A stretch of 64,000 bases of DNA. It comes from Actinophytocola oryzae (GTDB taxonomy: Bacteria > Actinomycetota > Actinomycetes > Mycobacteriales > Pseudonocardiaceae). This document shows positions 26,537 to 34,332 of this stretch, one piece after another (the first letter of the stretch is position 1; the number at the start of each line of letters is the position of its first letter). The DNA lies in contig NZ_SOCP01000001.1 of assembly GCF_004364325.1 (NCBI RefSeq), positions 248,001-312,000 of the forward strand, given 5' to 3'. A model generated the notes under the pieces. It made no database searches. It was not told the DNA's origin and worked only from the letters and a program-made list of their open reading frames with translations. The position numbers and the translations under genes were made by a program.

Positions 26537-26800
26537 TCCCGTCGGGCCGCCTCGGTCGCCAGCACCGCCAGCTCGCTGGTCGCGGCCACCAGCTCCGGCG
26601 GGGACTCCACGCGGTAGGGGACACCCACCGCGGCCAGGATCGCCGCCAGCCACGGCCAGTCGTCCGGCGGGTGCTGTAGCGGCAGCTGTGCTCGTCTACC
26701 GCCTCCAGCCTGCCCGCCGTCGCGGCCAGGCGGGTCGAGACCTCCGCCCGCGGCGCGAGATCGTCACCCGCTGGAGGGAGCACCATCGGTTCGTGCGATT
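26515..26800 (-). pseudogene. C-terminal remnant of a WYL-domain regulator, frameshifted
   Basis: Reading leftward, one minus frame gives STRLAATAGRLEAVDEHSC; after a one-base shift near 26668-26685 another frame gives DDWPWLAAILAAVGVPYRVE and then PPELVAATSELAVLATEAAR to a TAG at 26515. Together these match the C-terminal end of WYL-domain (YafY-like) regulators: the VDEHTC strand, the DWLA helix, and GV.Y.V..PPEL. The N-terminal HTH and most of the WYL core are missing, with only repeats upstream. I therefore call a truncated, frameshifted pseudogene. The upstream limit is approximate. A functional WYL regulator lies at 58115. Confidence 0.6.
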
Positions 26801-26882
26801 GCCGGTCTGCCGCAGTCTGAGGGCACGGGTTCGTCAGGTTCAAGCGCGGTTCCGTGACGAGGTGGCGGGGTCCCGCTTCGCA

Positions 26883-26918
26883 GGCCGTCCCGGCCGTCCC
26901 GGCCGTCCCGGCCGTCCC
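26883..26918. repeat. Four perfect GGCCGTCCC tandem repeats
   Basis: Nine-base unit repeated four times without error, in the gene-free stretch between the WYL remnant and the STAS operon. The 26801-27310 interval otherwise holds two families of repeats and two small hairpins (27111-27129 with 8-bp arms, 27131-27145 with 6-bp arms). I see no gene in it. Confidence 0.8.
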
Positions 26919-26991
26919 GGCCGCGAGGCCCGTTCCACCGAGCGAAACGGTCAACCCGCAGTTGGAAGCCCCAGGTTGGCGCGAGCCCAAC

Positions 26992-27303
26992 GTTATGAAG
27001 GCGTCCTTCGGTGCGCCCAGTGTTACGAAGGCGTCCTTCAGTGCGTTCGGCCGTGAGCCGCCGAGGGTCCACGTCGGCGTCGGCGCGTGACGCTCGCGTT
27101 GCGACAGGAAGCACCCGCTGCGCGGGTGCCGGGCGCGTAGCGCCCGTCCCCGAGTTCTCACAGGCTTCACACCGGAACGCTCAACCCACTCGGGAGACCA
27201 CTGGCGGGTGCGAGCCGTACGTTATGAAGGCGTCCTTCGGTACGCCCAGCGTTACGAAGGCGTCCTTCAGTGCACTGGCTTGGCTGTTACGAAGGCGTCC
27301 TTC
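26992..27303. repeat. Dispersed repeat, direct-orientation copies (two clusters)
   Basis: GAAGGCGTCCTTC boxes occur at 26997-27009, 27027-27039, 27227-27239, 27256-27268 and 27291-27303, all in the same orientation, unlike the inverted copies at 3289 and 46547. The flanks of the two clusters are also alike: TCAACCC about 45 bp upstream, then CGTTATGAAGG, then a short linker and GTTACGAAGG. This implies duplication of a unit of roughly 100 bp. They lie just downstream of the STAS gene's stop (27311). Confidence 0.8.
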
Positions 27304-27310
27304 AGTGCGG

Positions 27311-27673
27311 TCAGCCGGAGGGTTCGCGGTCCTGGCGCATGGCCCGGTCGGTGATCAGGTACTCGGACGTGCCCGTCCGCTCCAGCATGCGGTCCAGTGC
27401 GAGCGGCCGGTTGACGATCCGCAGGTCCAGCCCCAGCGACTCCGTGTGGCGGCGCAGCATGAGCAGCGTCGAGAGCCCACGCGAGTCGCAGATGTCGAGG
27501 CCTGCGCAGTCCAGGCGTAACTCACGCAGCCCGGGATCATCGGAGAGCAGATCGGTGACCACGCGCAGCAGCTCGTCGGCGTTGGTGTGGACGATGTTGC
27601 CCGCGAGCACGACCCTGCCGACGTGGTTGGCGGGGCGGTCCCACGTGAAGGTTAGTTCTGGCAGGGACGTCAT
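27311..27673 (-). CDS. STAS-domain anti-sigma-factor antagonist
   Basis: 120 residues from the ATG at 27673, overlapping the B12-binding gene by 4 nt. The STAS core shows GRVVLAGNIVHTNADELLRV, LRELRLDCAGLDICDSRGLS and LLMLRRHTESLGLDLRIV. The Ser of DICDSRGLS is where SpoIIAA/RsbV-like proteins are phosphorylated by an anti-sigma kinase. The operon also has the matching SpoIIE-type phosphatase, so this is the switchable antagonist of a partner-switching module. No anti-sigma kinase or sigma factor gene lies in the window, so they must be encoded elsewhere. Confidence 0.88.
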   Translation of the reverse strand: MTSLPELTFTWDRPANHVGRVVLAGNIVHTNADELLRVVTDLLSDDPGLRELRLDCAGLDICDSRGLSTLLMLRRHTESLGLDLRIVNRPLALDRMLERTGTSEYLITDRAMRQDREPSG

Positions 27674-28731
27674 GCGGGCCCCTCCTTCTGCACGAGTCGG
27701 TCGAGGTGGCTCGCCCCCTCGGTCAGCAGCTCGCTCGCACGGGGGAAGTCCCGGAGCTGTGCCGTCAGCAGGTCGAGTCCCACCCGCAGCGTGTACGGCG
27801 GGACGCCACGTGCCGCGAGAATACCGGTCGTCCAGCCGAGGAACCCGGTGAACAGCTCGCTGTCACCCACATAGAGCGCCGCGGCGAGGAACTCGACGAT
27901 GTGCGCGAGGTCCTCCGCGGTGTACTGGCGCTGCTGCTCGGTGTACTCCCGCATCGCGGGCACCCGCTCGGCCAGCCCCGAGTACATCCCGGCGACCAGC
28001 GTCGTCGACGTCCGCATGACCAGCGAGTACTCCTGGTCGGCGAGGTGCGGCAGGTCGTCGATCGGCTGGTGCACGGCCAGTGGCCGGTCCAGCGGCTCAC
28101 CGGCCAGCCGGTCGGCCGCGGCCCTGGCGTCCGGTGCCCACGCCTGCGCGCCGAGCAGCTTCGCGTAGCGGCCGTCCGGGCCGAACGCCGCGCCGCCGAC
28201 GATCACCGGCACCCCGGCGGCCTGGCACGCGGTGATGGTGGCGTGCGCGGTCGGCAGCCGTGTGGGGATGGAGCTGGACAGTGCGACGGCGTCCGGCGCG
28301 GTGCGGTGCAGGTGCGCGATCAGGTGCGGGGCGGGCACCTGCGCGCCGAGGTAGTCGACCGCGAACCCGCGCAGCGTCAGGGTCTCGGCGAGCAGGCGGG
28401 CGGGCAGCGCGTGCCACTCGCCGTCCACGCACGCCACGGTCACCCGCCCGTGCCGGATCTCCCGGCGCCGCACCGGCAGCGACGCGATGACCCGCTCGTT
28501 GATCGCCGTCGCCGCGTGCTCCTGTGCCACGTTGATGCGTGCCTCGGCCCACGCCTCGCCGACGCGCCGCTGCACGGCGCCGATGACGTCGAGCAGGACG
28601 GACTCGGCGGGCAGTCCCGCGTCCAGCGCGCCTGCGACGACCTCCCGTGCCGCGTACTCGTCGCCCTCGATCACGGCGTCCCACAACAGGTCGACGTGCT
28701 CGTGTGTGTCCGTGGTGATCGTGCTGGTCAT
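27670..28731 (-). CDS. B12-binding-domain sensor protein of a partner-switch operon
   Basis: 353 residues from the ATG at 28731. The N-terminal helical domain (AREVVAGALDAGLPAESVLL, VGEAWAEARINVAQEHAAT) and the Rossmann-like B12 domain (VTVACVDGEWHALPARLLAE, FAVDYLGAQVPAPHLIAHL, PVIVGGAAFG) match cobalamin-binding sensor folds. The candidate lower ligand His lies in GEWHALP, a variant of the usual D/E-x-H-x-x-G. A C-terminal helical region (YTAEDLAHIVEFLAAALYV, FTGFLGWTTGILAARGV) resembles RsbR-type N-terminal sensory domains. 4-nt overlaps on both sides place it between phosphatase and STAS protein, so it may tune the switch by light, B12 or redox state. Confidence 0.82.
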   Translation of the reverse strand: MTSTITTDTHEHVDLLWDAVIEGDEYAAREVVAGALDAGLPAESVLLDVIGAVQRRVGEAWAEARINVAQEHAATAINERVIASLPVRRREIRHGRVTVACVDGEWHALPARLLAETLTLRGFAVDYLGAQVPAPHLIAHLHRTAPDAVALSSSIPTRLPTAHATITACQAAGVPVIVGGAAFGPDGRYAKLLGAQAWAPDARAAADRLAGEPLDRPLAVHQPIDDLPHLADQEYSLVMRTSTTLVAGMYSGLAERVPAMREYTEQQRQYTAEDLAHIVEFLAAALYVGDSELFTGFLGWTTGILAARGVPPYTLRVGLDLLTAQLRDFPRASELLTEGASHLDRLVQKEGPA

Positions 28732-30347
28732 GCGGTGTACCGCCCTCGCCCGTGGCCGCCGACGGCCGTCAGGTGCTGGTTGCGCGGCGCCGTGATTGCG
28801 AGCACCGCCATGTCGTCGTGCGAGTGGCGGCCCGCCCACTGCATGGCGAGCATCTGGATGCGTTCGGTGACCGCCTCTGCGGGCATGCCCGCGCACTGGG
28901 CCAGCGAGTCGCGCAGCCGCTGCTCCCCGTACATCTCGCTGCCGAGCGGCCCGCCCCTGGCCTCGGTGATCCCGTCGGTGTAGAGCAGGCAGGTCTCGCC
29001 TGCCGCGAGCGTCACCGCCGCCGACCGCGACCGCATCGTGGACAGCGCGCCGACCAGCGTGCCCCGGGTGTCGACCTCCTCGACCTCCCCGTTGGCGCGC
29101 ACGACCAGGGGCGGCGGGTGGCCTGCCGCGGTCAGGCGCAGCCGGACGGTGCCGCCGTCACGGGTGACCGAGGCGAGCACGAGCGTGGCGAACCGGGTGC
29201 TGTCGCCGCTGATCAGCGAGTCGTTGAGCAGCGTGAGCAGGCGCTGGTGGTCGGTGGACAGCGGCAGCAGCGCACGTACCGTCGTGCGGATCTTGCCGGT
29301 CAGCACGGCCGCCTCGAGGCCCTTGCCGCACACGTCACCGAGCACCGCGAGGGTCTCGCCGTCCTCGGTGGGGTGAACGTCGTAGAAGTCGCCACCGACG
29401 CGGTCGGTGTCCAGGGCGGCCCGGTACCGGCCCGCGAAGTCGACACCGGCGACCTCACGCAGCGTGGGTGGCAGCAGCTCGCGCATCAGCACCTCGGCGA
29501 CGAGCGACTGCTCCGCGTAGACGTGCGCGGCGGACATGGCGACCCCGGCCCGCGCGGCGAACAGACGGGCGAAGAGCTCCTCGTCCTCGCTGAAGGCGGA
29601 CTGCTCGGCGTGCCGCAGCAGCACGAGAGCACCTGCGGGCACCCCGTGGCCGGGCAGCGGCGTGACCACGAGGGAGCCGACCGTGCCGAAGTCGTCCGGC
29701 ACCAGCCACTCCGGCGCCGACGCCGGATCGATCCAGCGCGAGGGCACGGGAGGAAATCCCTGCAGTGCCTCGCCGAGTCCCGGCACGTCGTCGGGCTCGA
29801 GCCTGCGGCGCCTGTGGGCCAGCCGCCCGTCCCGCGTGCACGACACGGTCGGGAACCACCCGTGGCGCCCCGGTGCGATGACCATCGCGGCGTCGGCCAG
29901 CTGGGTGGCCGCGAGCTGCGCGGTGACCTCCATGCAGCGCCGGGGGTTCAGCGACGACAGCAGTGCGGTGGACGCGGTGGCGAGGAACTCGGTGCGCTGT
30001 CGTTCCAGGCGCAGTGCTTCCTCGGCGGTGTTGTCGACGAGCCACCAGGCGACGCCGCCGTCCGGCAGGCGCACCGGATGCGCCGCGACACTGCGTTCCC
30101 CGAGCGGGCCCGTGCTGGTACCCGGCTCACCGGCGACGACCTCACCGTGGGCGGCGTGGAGCCACGAGGGCACGGTGTCAGCCAGTAGCGTGCCGGCCAC
30201 CGCATCGGGTAGCGCCTCCCGACACCTGTCGTTGGTGTCGGTGATCATCCCGTCACGGTCGGCGACGACGATGGGCAGCGGGGCAGCGAGCCACCCCGGA
30301 TCGGGTTCGACCCGACCTGGTGACGTGTCCAGTTCTCCCTGGTTCAC
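28728..30347 (-). CDS. SpoIIE/PP2C-type serine phosphatase with PAS and GAF sensors
   Basis: 539 residues from the GTG at 30347, preceded by GGAAGGAGGT. A PAS-like segment (PIVVADRDGMITDTNDRCRE, about 20-115) is followed by a GAF-like domain (about 120-290) and the phosphatase domain: VGGDFYDVHPTEDGETLAVL, GDVCGKGLEAAVLTGKI, LTAAGHPPPLV, CLLYTDGITEARG and HDDMAVLAI, with the metal-binding Asps of PP2C in place. It should dephosphorylate the STAS protein encoded two genes downstream. It heads the three-gene operon, all joined by 4-nt overlaps. Confidence 0.92.
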   Translation of the reverse strand: MNQGELDTSPGRVEPDPGWLAAPLPIVVADRDGMITDTNDRCREALPDAVAGTLLADTVPSWLHAAHGEVVAGEPGTSTGPLGERSVAAHPVRLPDGGVAWWLVDNTAEEALRLERQRTEFLATASTALLSSLNPRRCMEVTAQLAATQLADAAMVIAPGRHGWFPTVSCTRDGRLAHRRRRLEPDDVPGLGEALQGFPPVPSRWIDPASAPEWLVPDDFGTVGSLVVTPLPGHGVPAGALVLLRHAEQSAFSEDEELFARLFAARAGVAMSAAHVYAEQSLVAEVLMRELLPPTLREVAGVDFAGRYRAALDTDRVGGDFYDVHPTEDGETLAVLGDVCGKGLEAAVLTGKIRTTVRALLPLSTDHQRLLTLLNDSLISGDSTRFATLVLASVTRDGGTVRLRLTAAGHPPPLVVRANGEVEEVDTRGTLVGALSTMRSRSAAVTLAAGETCLLYTDGITEARGGPLGSEMYGEQRLRDSLAQCAGMPAEAVTERIQMLAMQWAGRHSHDDMAVLAITAPRNQHLTAVGGHGRGRYTA

Positions 30348-30351
30348 GGCA

Positions 30352-30376
30352 GTGGCACACCTCCTTCCCGTGCCAC
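30352..30376 (-). promoter_or_regulatory. Leader hairpin with Shine-Dalgarno in its loop, before the PP2C gene
   Basis: GTGGCAC and GTGCCAC form a perfect 7-bp stem around 11 nt; on the minus transcript the loop contains GGAAGGAGGT, the likely ribosome site of the gene starting at 30347. The same arrangement occurs at 6436-6462. It may be a translational control element or an operator. Confidence 0.45.
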
Positions 30377-30467
30377 CTACTTTTCGTCAGACTCCTCCCG
30401 AAATCAAACCGCACCGCCGGACGGCGTGCACAACCACCGGTCCCCAACCTCCGGCACGAGCCGCTGA

Positions 30468-31112
30468 TCAGCGGCGACGAGGCCCGAAGCGCAGTGTGAA
30501 GTCCGTGGCGGCCACGGTCAGGAACGGTTCGTACGGCCGCAACCACGCGAGAGGACCGTCCACTTCCCAGGTCGCGCGGGCCGTGTGGACCCGGCCGCCC
30601 GCACGCAGCGGAGTGTGCGCGAGCCGGCCGCGCAGGGCCTGTGACGCCCTGCCCAGCAGGGGGAACGGCAGCCGCAGGCCGCGACGCCCCCGCGTGCCGT
30701 GGGCGGAGGCCACCACGGTCTTCCCGAGCCGTGCGGTGGCGTCGAACGACGGCTCGTGCGCCATCTCGAACTCCGCCATGTCCTTCGGGATGCCCCACAG
30801 CTCCCGGCCGCCCGCCATCGACGCCGCGCTGTCCACCCAGATGTCGGTGATCGAGAGGCCGGGCCGCGCACCTTCCCGGACCAGCGGCGCCACCAGCAGC
30901 TCGTGGTAGGCCAGCAGTCCACCGGGCAGGTAGTCCACGAACGCCGTCGCGACCACGGTCCGCCCGAACGTCGACACCGGCCGCAGCCCGGCGGGCAGCG
31001 GCGGCAGCTCGCGGGTCGGCACGAGCCACAGCGAGACGTACCCGTGTCCCCGCAGGTCCCACGGCTCCGGTGGGTAGCCGGCCTCCGTGGCGGACTGTTC
31101 TGGAGCGGTCAT
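30468..31112 (-). CDS. Acetoacetate-decarboxylase-like protein
   Basis: 214 residues from the ATG at 31112, overlapping the GMC gene by 4 nt. PEPWDLRGHGYVSLWLVPTR, VDYLPGGLLAYHELLVAPLV and the signature VDSAASMAGGRELWGIPKDMAEF match actinobacterial acetoacetate-decarboxylase-fold proteins. The conserved Schiff-base Lys of true ADC is not securely identifiable; KDMAEF aligns near it. Family members act on varied keto acids or have no known function. Last gene of the oxidative operon FMO-GMC-ADC. Confidence 0.75.
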   Translation of the reverse strand: MTAPEQSATEAGYPPEPWDLRGHGYVSLWLVPTRELPPLPAGLRPVSTFGRTVVATAFVDYLPGGLLAYHELLVAPLVREGARPGLSITDIWVDSAASMAGGRELWGIPKDMAEFEMAHEPSFDATARLGKTVVASAHGTRGRRGLRLPFPLLGRASQALRGRLAHTPLRAGGRVHTARATWEVDGPLAWLRPYEPFLTVAATDFTLRFGPRRR

Positions 31113-32800
31113 CCGGCACCTTCCTCCCGCGTGATCGTCAGGTGGAGCGCGGCGGGCGCCGCCGCGGGCACCACCGGTCGGTTCGGCGCGACCGGGGGCA
31201 CCCGCTCGTAGGCAGAGCCGAGCGGCGGTCGCGGGTCTGGGTCGCCCTTGTTGGGCCACAGGGACATCGCCCGTTCGGCGAGTGCCGTGATGGTCAGCGC
31301 GGGGTTCACCCCGAGGTTCGCGCAGATGGTCGAGCCGTCCACCACGTGCAGGCCGGGGCGCCCGAACAGCCGGTGGTACGGGTCGACCACGCCGTCGGCG
31401 GCGGTCGCGCCGATCGGGCAGCCGCCGATGAAGTGGCCGGTCAGCGGGATGTTCGCCAGGTCGGGCCACGCGCCGCCGGGGATCCCGTCGAGCCTCGCGG
31501 CGACGCGCCTGGTCACGTCGTGTCCCGCCGGGATCCACACCGGGTTCGGCTCCCCGTCGCCCTGCCGGGTGGTCATCCCGCGCCCGAACAGGCCGCGGCG
31601 GGTGTAGGTGGTCAGCGAGTTGTCGTGGCTCTGCATGACGAGCAACGCGATCGTGCGCTCCGACCAGCGGCGCGGCGACAGCAGCCTGCGCAGGTCCCTT
31701 CGGCGGCGGAACAGCTCACGCAGGCCGAGCACCCAGCGGCGCCTGCCGGTCTCCGGGTCGACGAGGACCGTCATCAGCAGTCCCATCAGGTTGCTGCCCC
31801 GCCCGTACCGGACCGGCTCGACGTGCGTCGCCGCGTCGGGGTGGATCGACGACGTGATCGACACCCCGGTCGAGTAGTCCACGTCGTCGGTGCGGGATTT
31901 GGCCGCCAGCACCGCCTCCGAGTTCGTCCGCGCGAGCGTGCCGAGCCGGTCGGACACGCCGGGCAGCCGTCCCCGGTCGCGCAGCCGGTGCAGAAGTCGT
32001 TGTGTGCCGAGGGCTGCCGCCGCGAACACGACCTGCCCGGCGGTGACGGTCCCCGACCGCAGGGGGGAACCCGTCCGTCGCGTGTGGACGGTGAACCCGC
32101 CGGAGGCCAGCGGCACGACGTCGGTCACGGTGGTCAGCGGGTGGACCACCGCACCCGCCTTCTCCGCCAGGTACAGGTAGTTCTTGACGAGGGTGTTCTT
32201 CGCGCCCCGCCGGCAGCCGGTCATGCAGGCACCGCAGTGCGTGCAGCCCGTCCGTGCCGGCCCCGCACCGCCGAAGAACGGGTCGGGCACCCGCTCTCCC
32301 GGCTCCGCGCCGAAGAACACGCCGACGTCGGCGGGGTGATACGTGCCCCCGACGCCCATCTCCTCAGCGACCGCACGCATCACCTCGTCCGCCGCCGTCG
32401 TGCGCGGGTACGTGGTGACCCCCAGCATCCGCCGCGCCTGGCCGTACCAGGGCGCCAGCTCCTCCTGCCAGTCGGTGATGTCCGCCCACCTCGGGTCCCG
32501 GTAGAACGCGGCAGGCGGCTCGTACAACGTGTTGGCGTACACCAGCGAACCGCCACCGACCCCCGCGCCGCTCAGCACCAGAACGTCGCGCAGCAAGGAG
32601 ATCCGCTGGATCCCGAAGCACCGCAACGCCGGCGCGAACAGGTAGTCCCGCACCCGCCAGCTGGTCCTCGCGAACTCGTCGTCGGCGAAGCGCCGCCCCG
32701 CCTCCAGCACGCCGACGCGGTAGCCCTTCTCGGTCAGGCGCAACGCGGTGACGCTGCCGCCGAAGCCGGACCCGACCACCAGCACGTCGAAGTCGTACAC
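31109..32800 (-). CDS. GMC-family flavin oxidase (cholesterol-oxidase-like) with cysteine cluster
   Basis: 563 residues from the GTG at 32800, just after the upstream monooxygenase stop. FAD-binding VYDFDVLVVGSGFGGSVTAL, the GMC patch DVLVLSGAGVGGGSLVYANT, and a C-terminal FIGGCPIG, GRPGLHVVDGSTICANLGVN and PALTITALAER fit the cholesterol-oxidase/steroid branch. CTHCGACMTGCRRGAKNTL is a ferredoxin-like cysteine motif found in one actinobacterial subgroup. The substrate is probably a secondary alcohol of a steroid or terpenoid, inferred from neighbours (FMO, AraC, P450). Confidence 0.85.
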   Translation of the reverse strand: MYDFDVLVVGSGFGGSVTALRLTEKGYRVGVLEAGRRFADDEFARTSWRVRDYLFAPALRCFGIQRISLLRDVLVLSGAGVGGGSLVYANTLYEPPAAFYRDPRWADITDWQEELAPWYGQARRMLGVTTYPRTTAADEVMRAVAEEMGVGGTYHPADVGVFFGAEPGERVPDPFFGGAGPARTGCTHCGACMTGCRRGAKNTLVKNYLYLAEKAGAVVHPLTTVTDVVPLASGGFTVHTRRTGSPLRSGTVTAGQVVFAAAALGTQRLLHRLRDRGRLPGVSDRLGTLARTNSEAVLAAKSRTDDVDYSTGVSITSSIHPDAATHVEPVRYGRGSNLMGLLMTVLVDPETGRRRWVLGLRELFRRRRDLRRLLSPRRWSERTIALLVMQSHDNSLTTYTRRGLFGRGMTTRQGDGEPNPVWIPAGHDVTRRVAARLDGIPGGAWPDLANIPLTGHFIGGCPIGATAADGVVDPYHRLFGRPGLHVVDGSTICANLGVNPALTITALAERAMSLWPNKGDPDPRPPLGSAYERVPPVAPNRPVVPAAAPAALHLTITREEGAG

Positions 32801-32801
32801 G

Positions 32802-34262
32802 TCACGCCCCCTCGACCTGAGGTGTCCGCGTGGTGACGAGCCGGTAGTCGGCGGCGTCGGCCCGTGCCGTGCGCCTGCGGTACTCGCGCACCAGGCCCGG
32901 CCAGTTGGTCGTGATCCGGCCCCGGTCGTCGCGGTACCAGCTCGCGCAGCCCGCCCACGCACTGCGCCCGAGCCGTTCGCGCATCTCGGCGTCGAACCGG
33001 TCCGCCGCCTCCCGCCGGACGTCCACACCGGACCCGGGGACGATCCGTCGCACCACGTCGAGGATGTAGGCGAACTGGCCCTCCAGCATCGCGATGACGG
33101 AGTTGCCGCCGAGGTTCGTGTTGGGCCCGTAGACCAGGAACATGTTGGGGAACCCCGGCACGGTGAGGCCGAGGTAGGCGCTCGCGCCCCCGGCCCACTC
33201 GTCTGCCAGCTCCCGGCCCTCCAGGCCGCGGATCCGCATCGGGGCGAGGAAGTCGGTCGCGGCGAACCCCGTGCCGTAGACGACCACGTCGGCCTCGTGC
33301 GCGCGGCCGTCCGCGGTCCGCACCCCGGTCGGCGTCAGCTCGGTGATCTTCTCGGTCACCACGTCCACGTTCGGGCTGGTGAGTGCCGGGTACCAGTCGT
33401 TGGAGAACAGCAGCCGCTTGCAGCCGATCTCGTAGTCGGGCACGAGCCGTTCCCGCAGCGCGCGGTCGGGCACCTGGCGTCGCAGGTGCACGCGGAACAG
33501 CAGGTCGACGAGCCGCGCGAGCGACCGGTGGCTGGTGAGCGCGCTGGTCAGCAGCTCGCCGACACCCCACGTGGCGAGCCGCCCGAGCTGTTGGACCAGC
33601 GGGTACCGCTCGAACGCGTGCCGGTGCCACGGCCGGTAGGCGCGGTCCGGCTTGGGCACCACGTACGGCGCGGACCGCTGGAACACGGTGACCCGGGTCG
33701 CGCGCGGCTGGATGCGGGGCACGAACTGGACGGCGCTCGCCCCGGTGCCGATCACCGCGATCCGCCTGCCCGCGAGGTCGACGCCGTGGTCCCACCGCGC
33801 GGAGTGGAACGTGGGCCCGGCGAACGTGCCGGGGATGTCCGGGATCGCGGGCCGGGACAGCTGTCCGACGGCCGGGACGAGCACGTCGGCGGTGACCGTG
33901 CCCGTGCTGGTCTCGATCCGCCACCGGCCGTCCTCGAAGGTCGCGCCGGTCACCTCGGTGCCGCACCGCACGCGCAGGCCCTCGGTCGCCACCGTGCGGC
34001 GCAGGTAGGCGTGGATGTCGGGCTGCCCGGCGTAGCGGCGCGGCCAGTCCGGGTTGGGGGAGAAGGAGTACGAGTACAGCGAGGACGGCACGTCGCAGGC
34101 GGCGCCGGGATAGGTGTTGTCCCGCCACACACCGCCGACGTCGTCGGCCCGCTCGAGGACGGTGACGTCGGCGAACCCGGCGCGCCGCAACACGCTGGCG
34201 ACGCCGAGGCCGCCGAAACCCGCGCCGATGACGGCGACACTGGGCTTCCTCGGCGCACGCAT
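32802..34262 (-). CDS. Flavin-containing (Baeyer-Villiger-type) monooxygenase
   Basis: 486 residues from the ATG at 34262. FAD Rossmann motif SVAVIGAGFGGLGVASVL, the DDVGGVWRDNTYPGAACDVP stretch typical of class B monooxygenases, the NADPH site RRIAVIGTGASAVQFVP, and DVVVYGTGF. The BVMO fingerprint is partly visible as FHSARWDHG. This arrangement, with an AraC regulator of the arabinose-binding-domain type transcribed divergently, resembles mycobacterial virS-mymA. It would insert oxygen next to a ketone or oxidise a soft nucleophile; the substrate is unproven. Confidence 0.87.
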   Translation of the reverse strand: MRAPRKPSVAVIGAGFGGLGVASVLRRAGFADVTVLERADDVGGVWRDNTYPGAACDVPSSLYSYSFSPNPDWPRRYAGQPDIHAYLRRTVATEGLRVRCGTEVTGATFEDGRWRIETSTGTVTADVLVPAVGQLSRPAIPDIPGTFAGPTFHSARWDHGVDLAGRRIAVIGTGASAVQFVPRIQPRATRVTVFQRSAPYVVPKPDRAYRPWHRHAFERYPLVQQLGRLATWGVGELLTSALTSHRSLARLVDLLFRVHLRRQVPDRALRERLVPDYEIGCKRLLFSNDWYPALTSPNVDVVTEKITELTPTGVRTADGRAHEADVVVYGTGFAATDFLAPMRIRGLEGRELADEWAGGASAYLGLTVPGFPNMFLVYGPNTNLGGNSVIAMLEGQFAYILDVVRRIVPGSGVDVRREAADRFDAEMRERLGRSAWAGCASWYRDDRGRITTNWPGLVREYRRRTARADAADYRLVTTRTPQVEGA

Positions 34263-34332
34263 TCCGCGAAGGTAGGGAGTCGGCGGGCACCCGGGCCAGA
34301 CAACCGCGGCCAGCCGATCCATAATTCCGGCC

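Noticed and set aside
26992-27303. Regularly spaced short repeats considered as a CRISPR array
   Set aside because: The boxes are themselves palindromic, spacers are short and similar to one another, spacing is uneven (29-35 bp and a large gap), and no cas gene is present.
30468-31112. Calling the ADC-like protein a true acetoacetate decarboxylase
   Set aside because: The Schiff-base lysine could not be placed with confidence and the neighbours suggest a different substrate.
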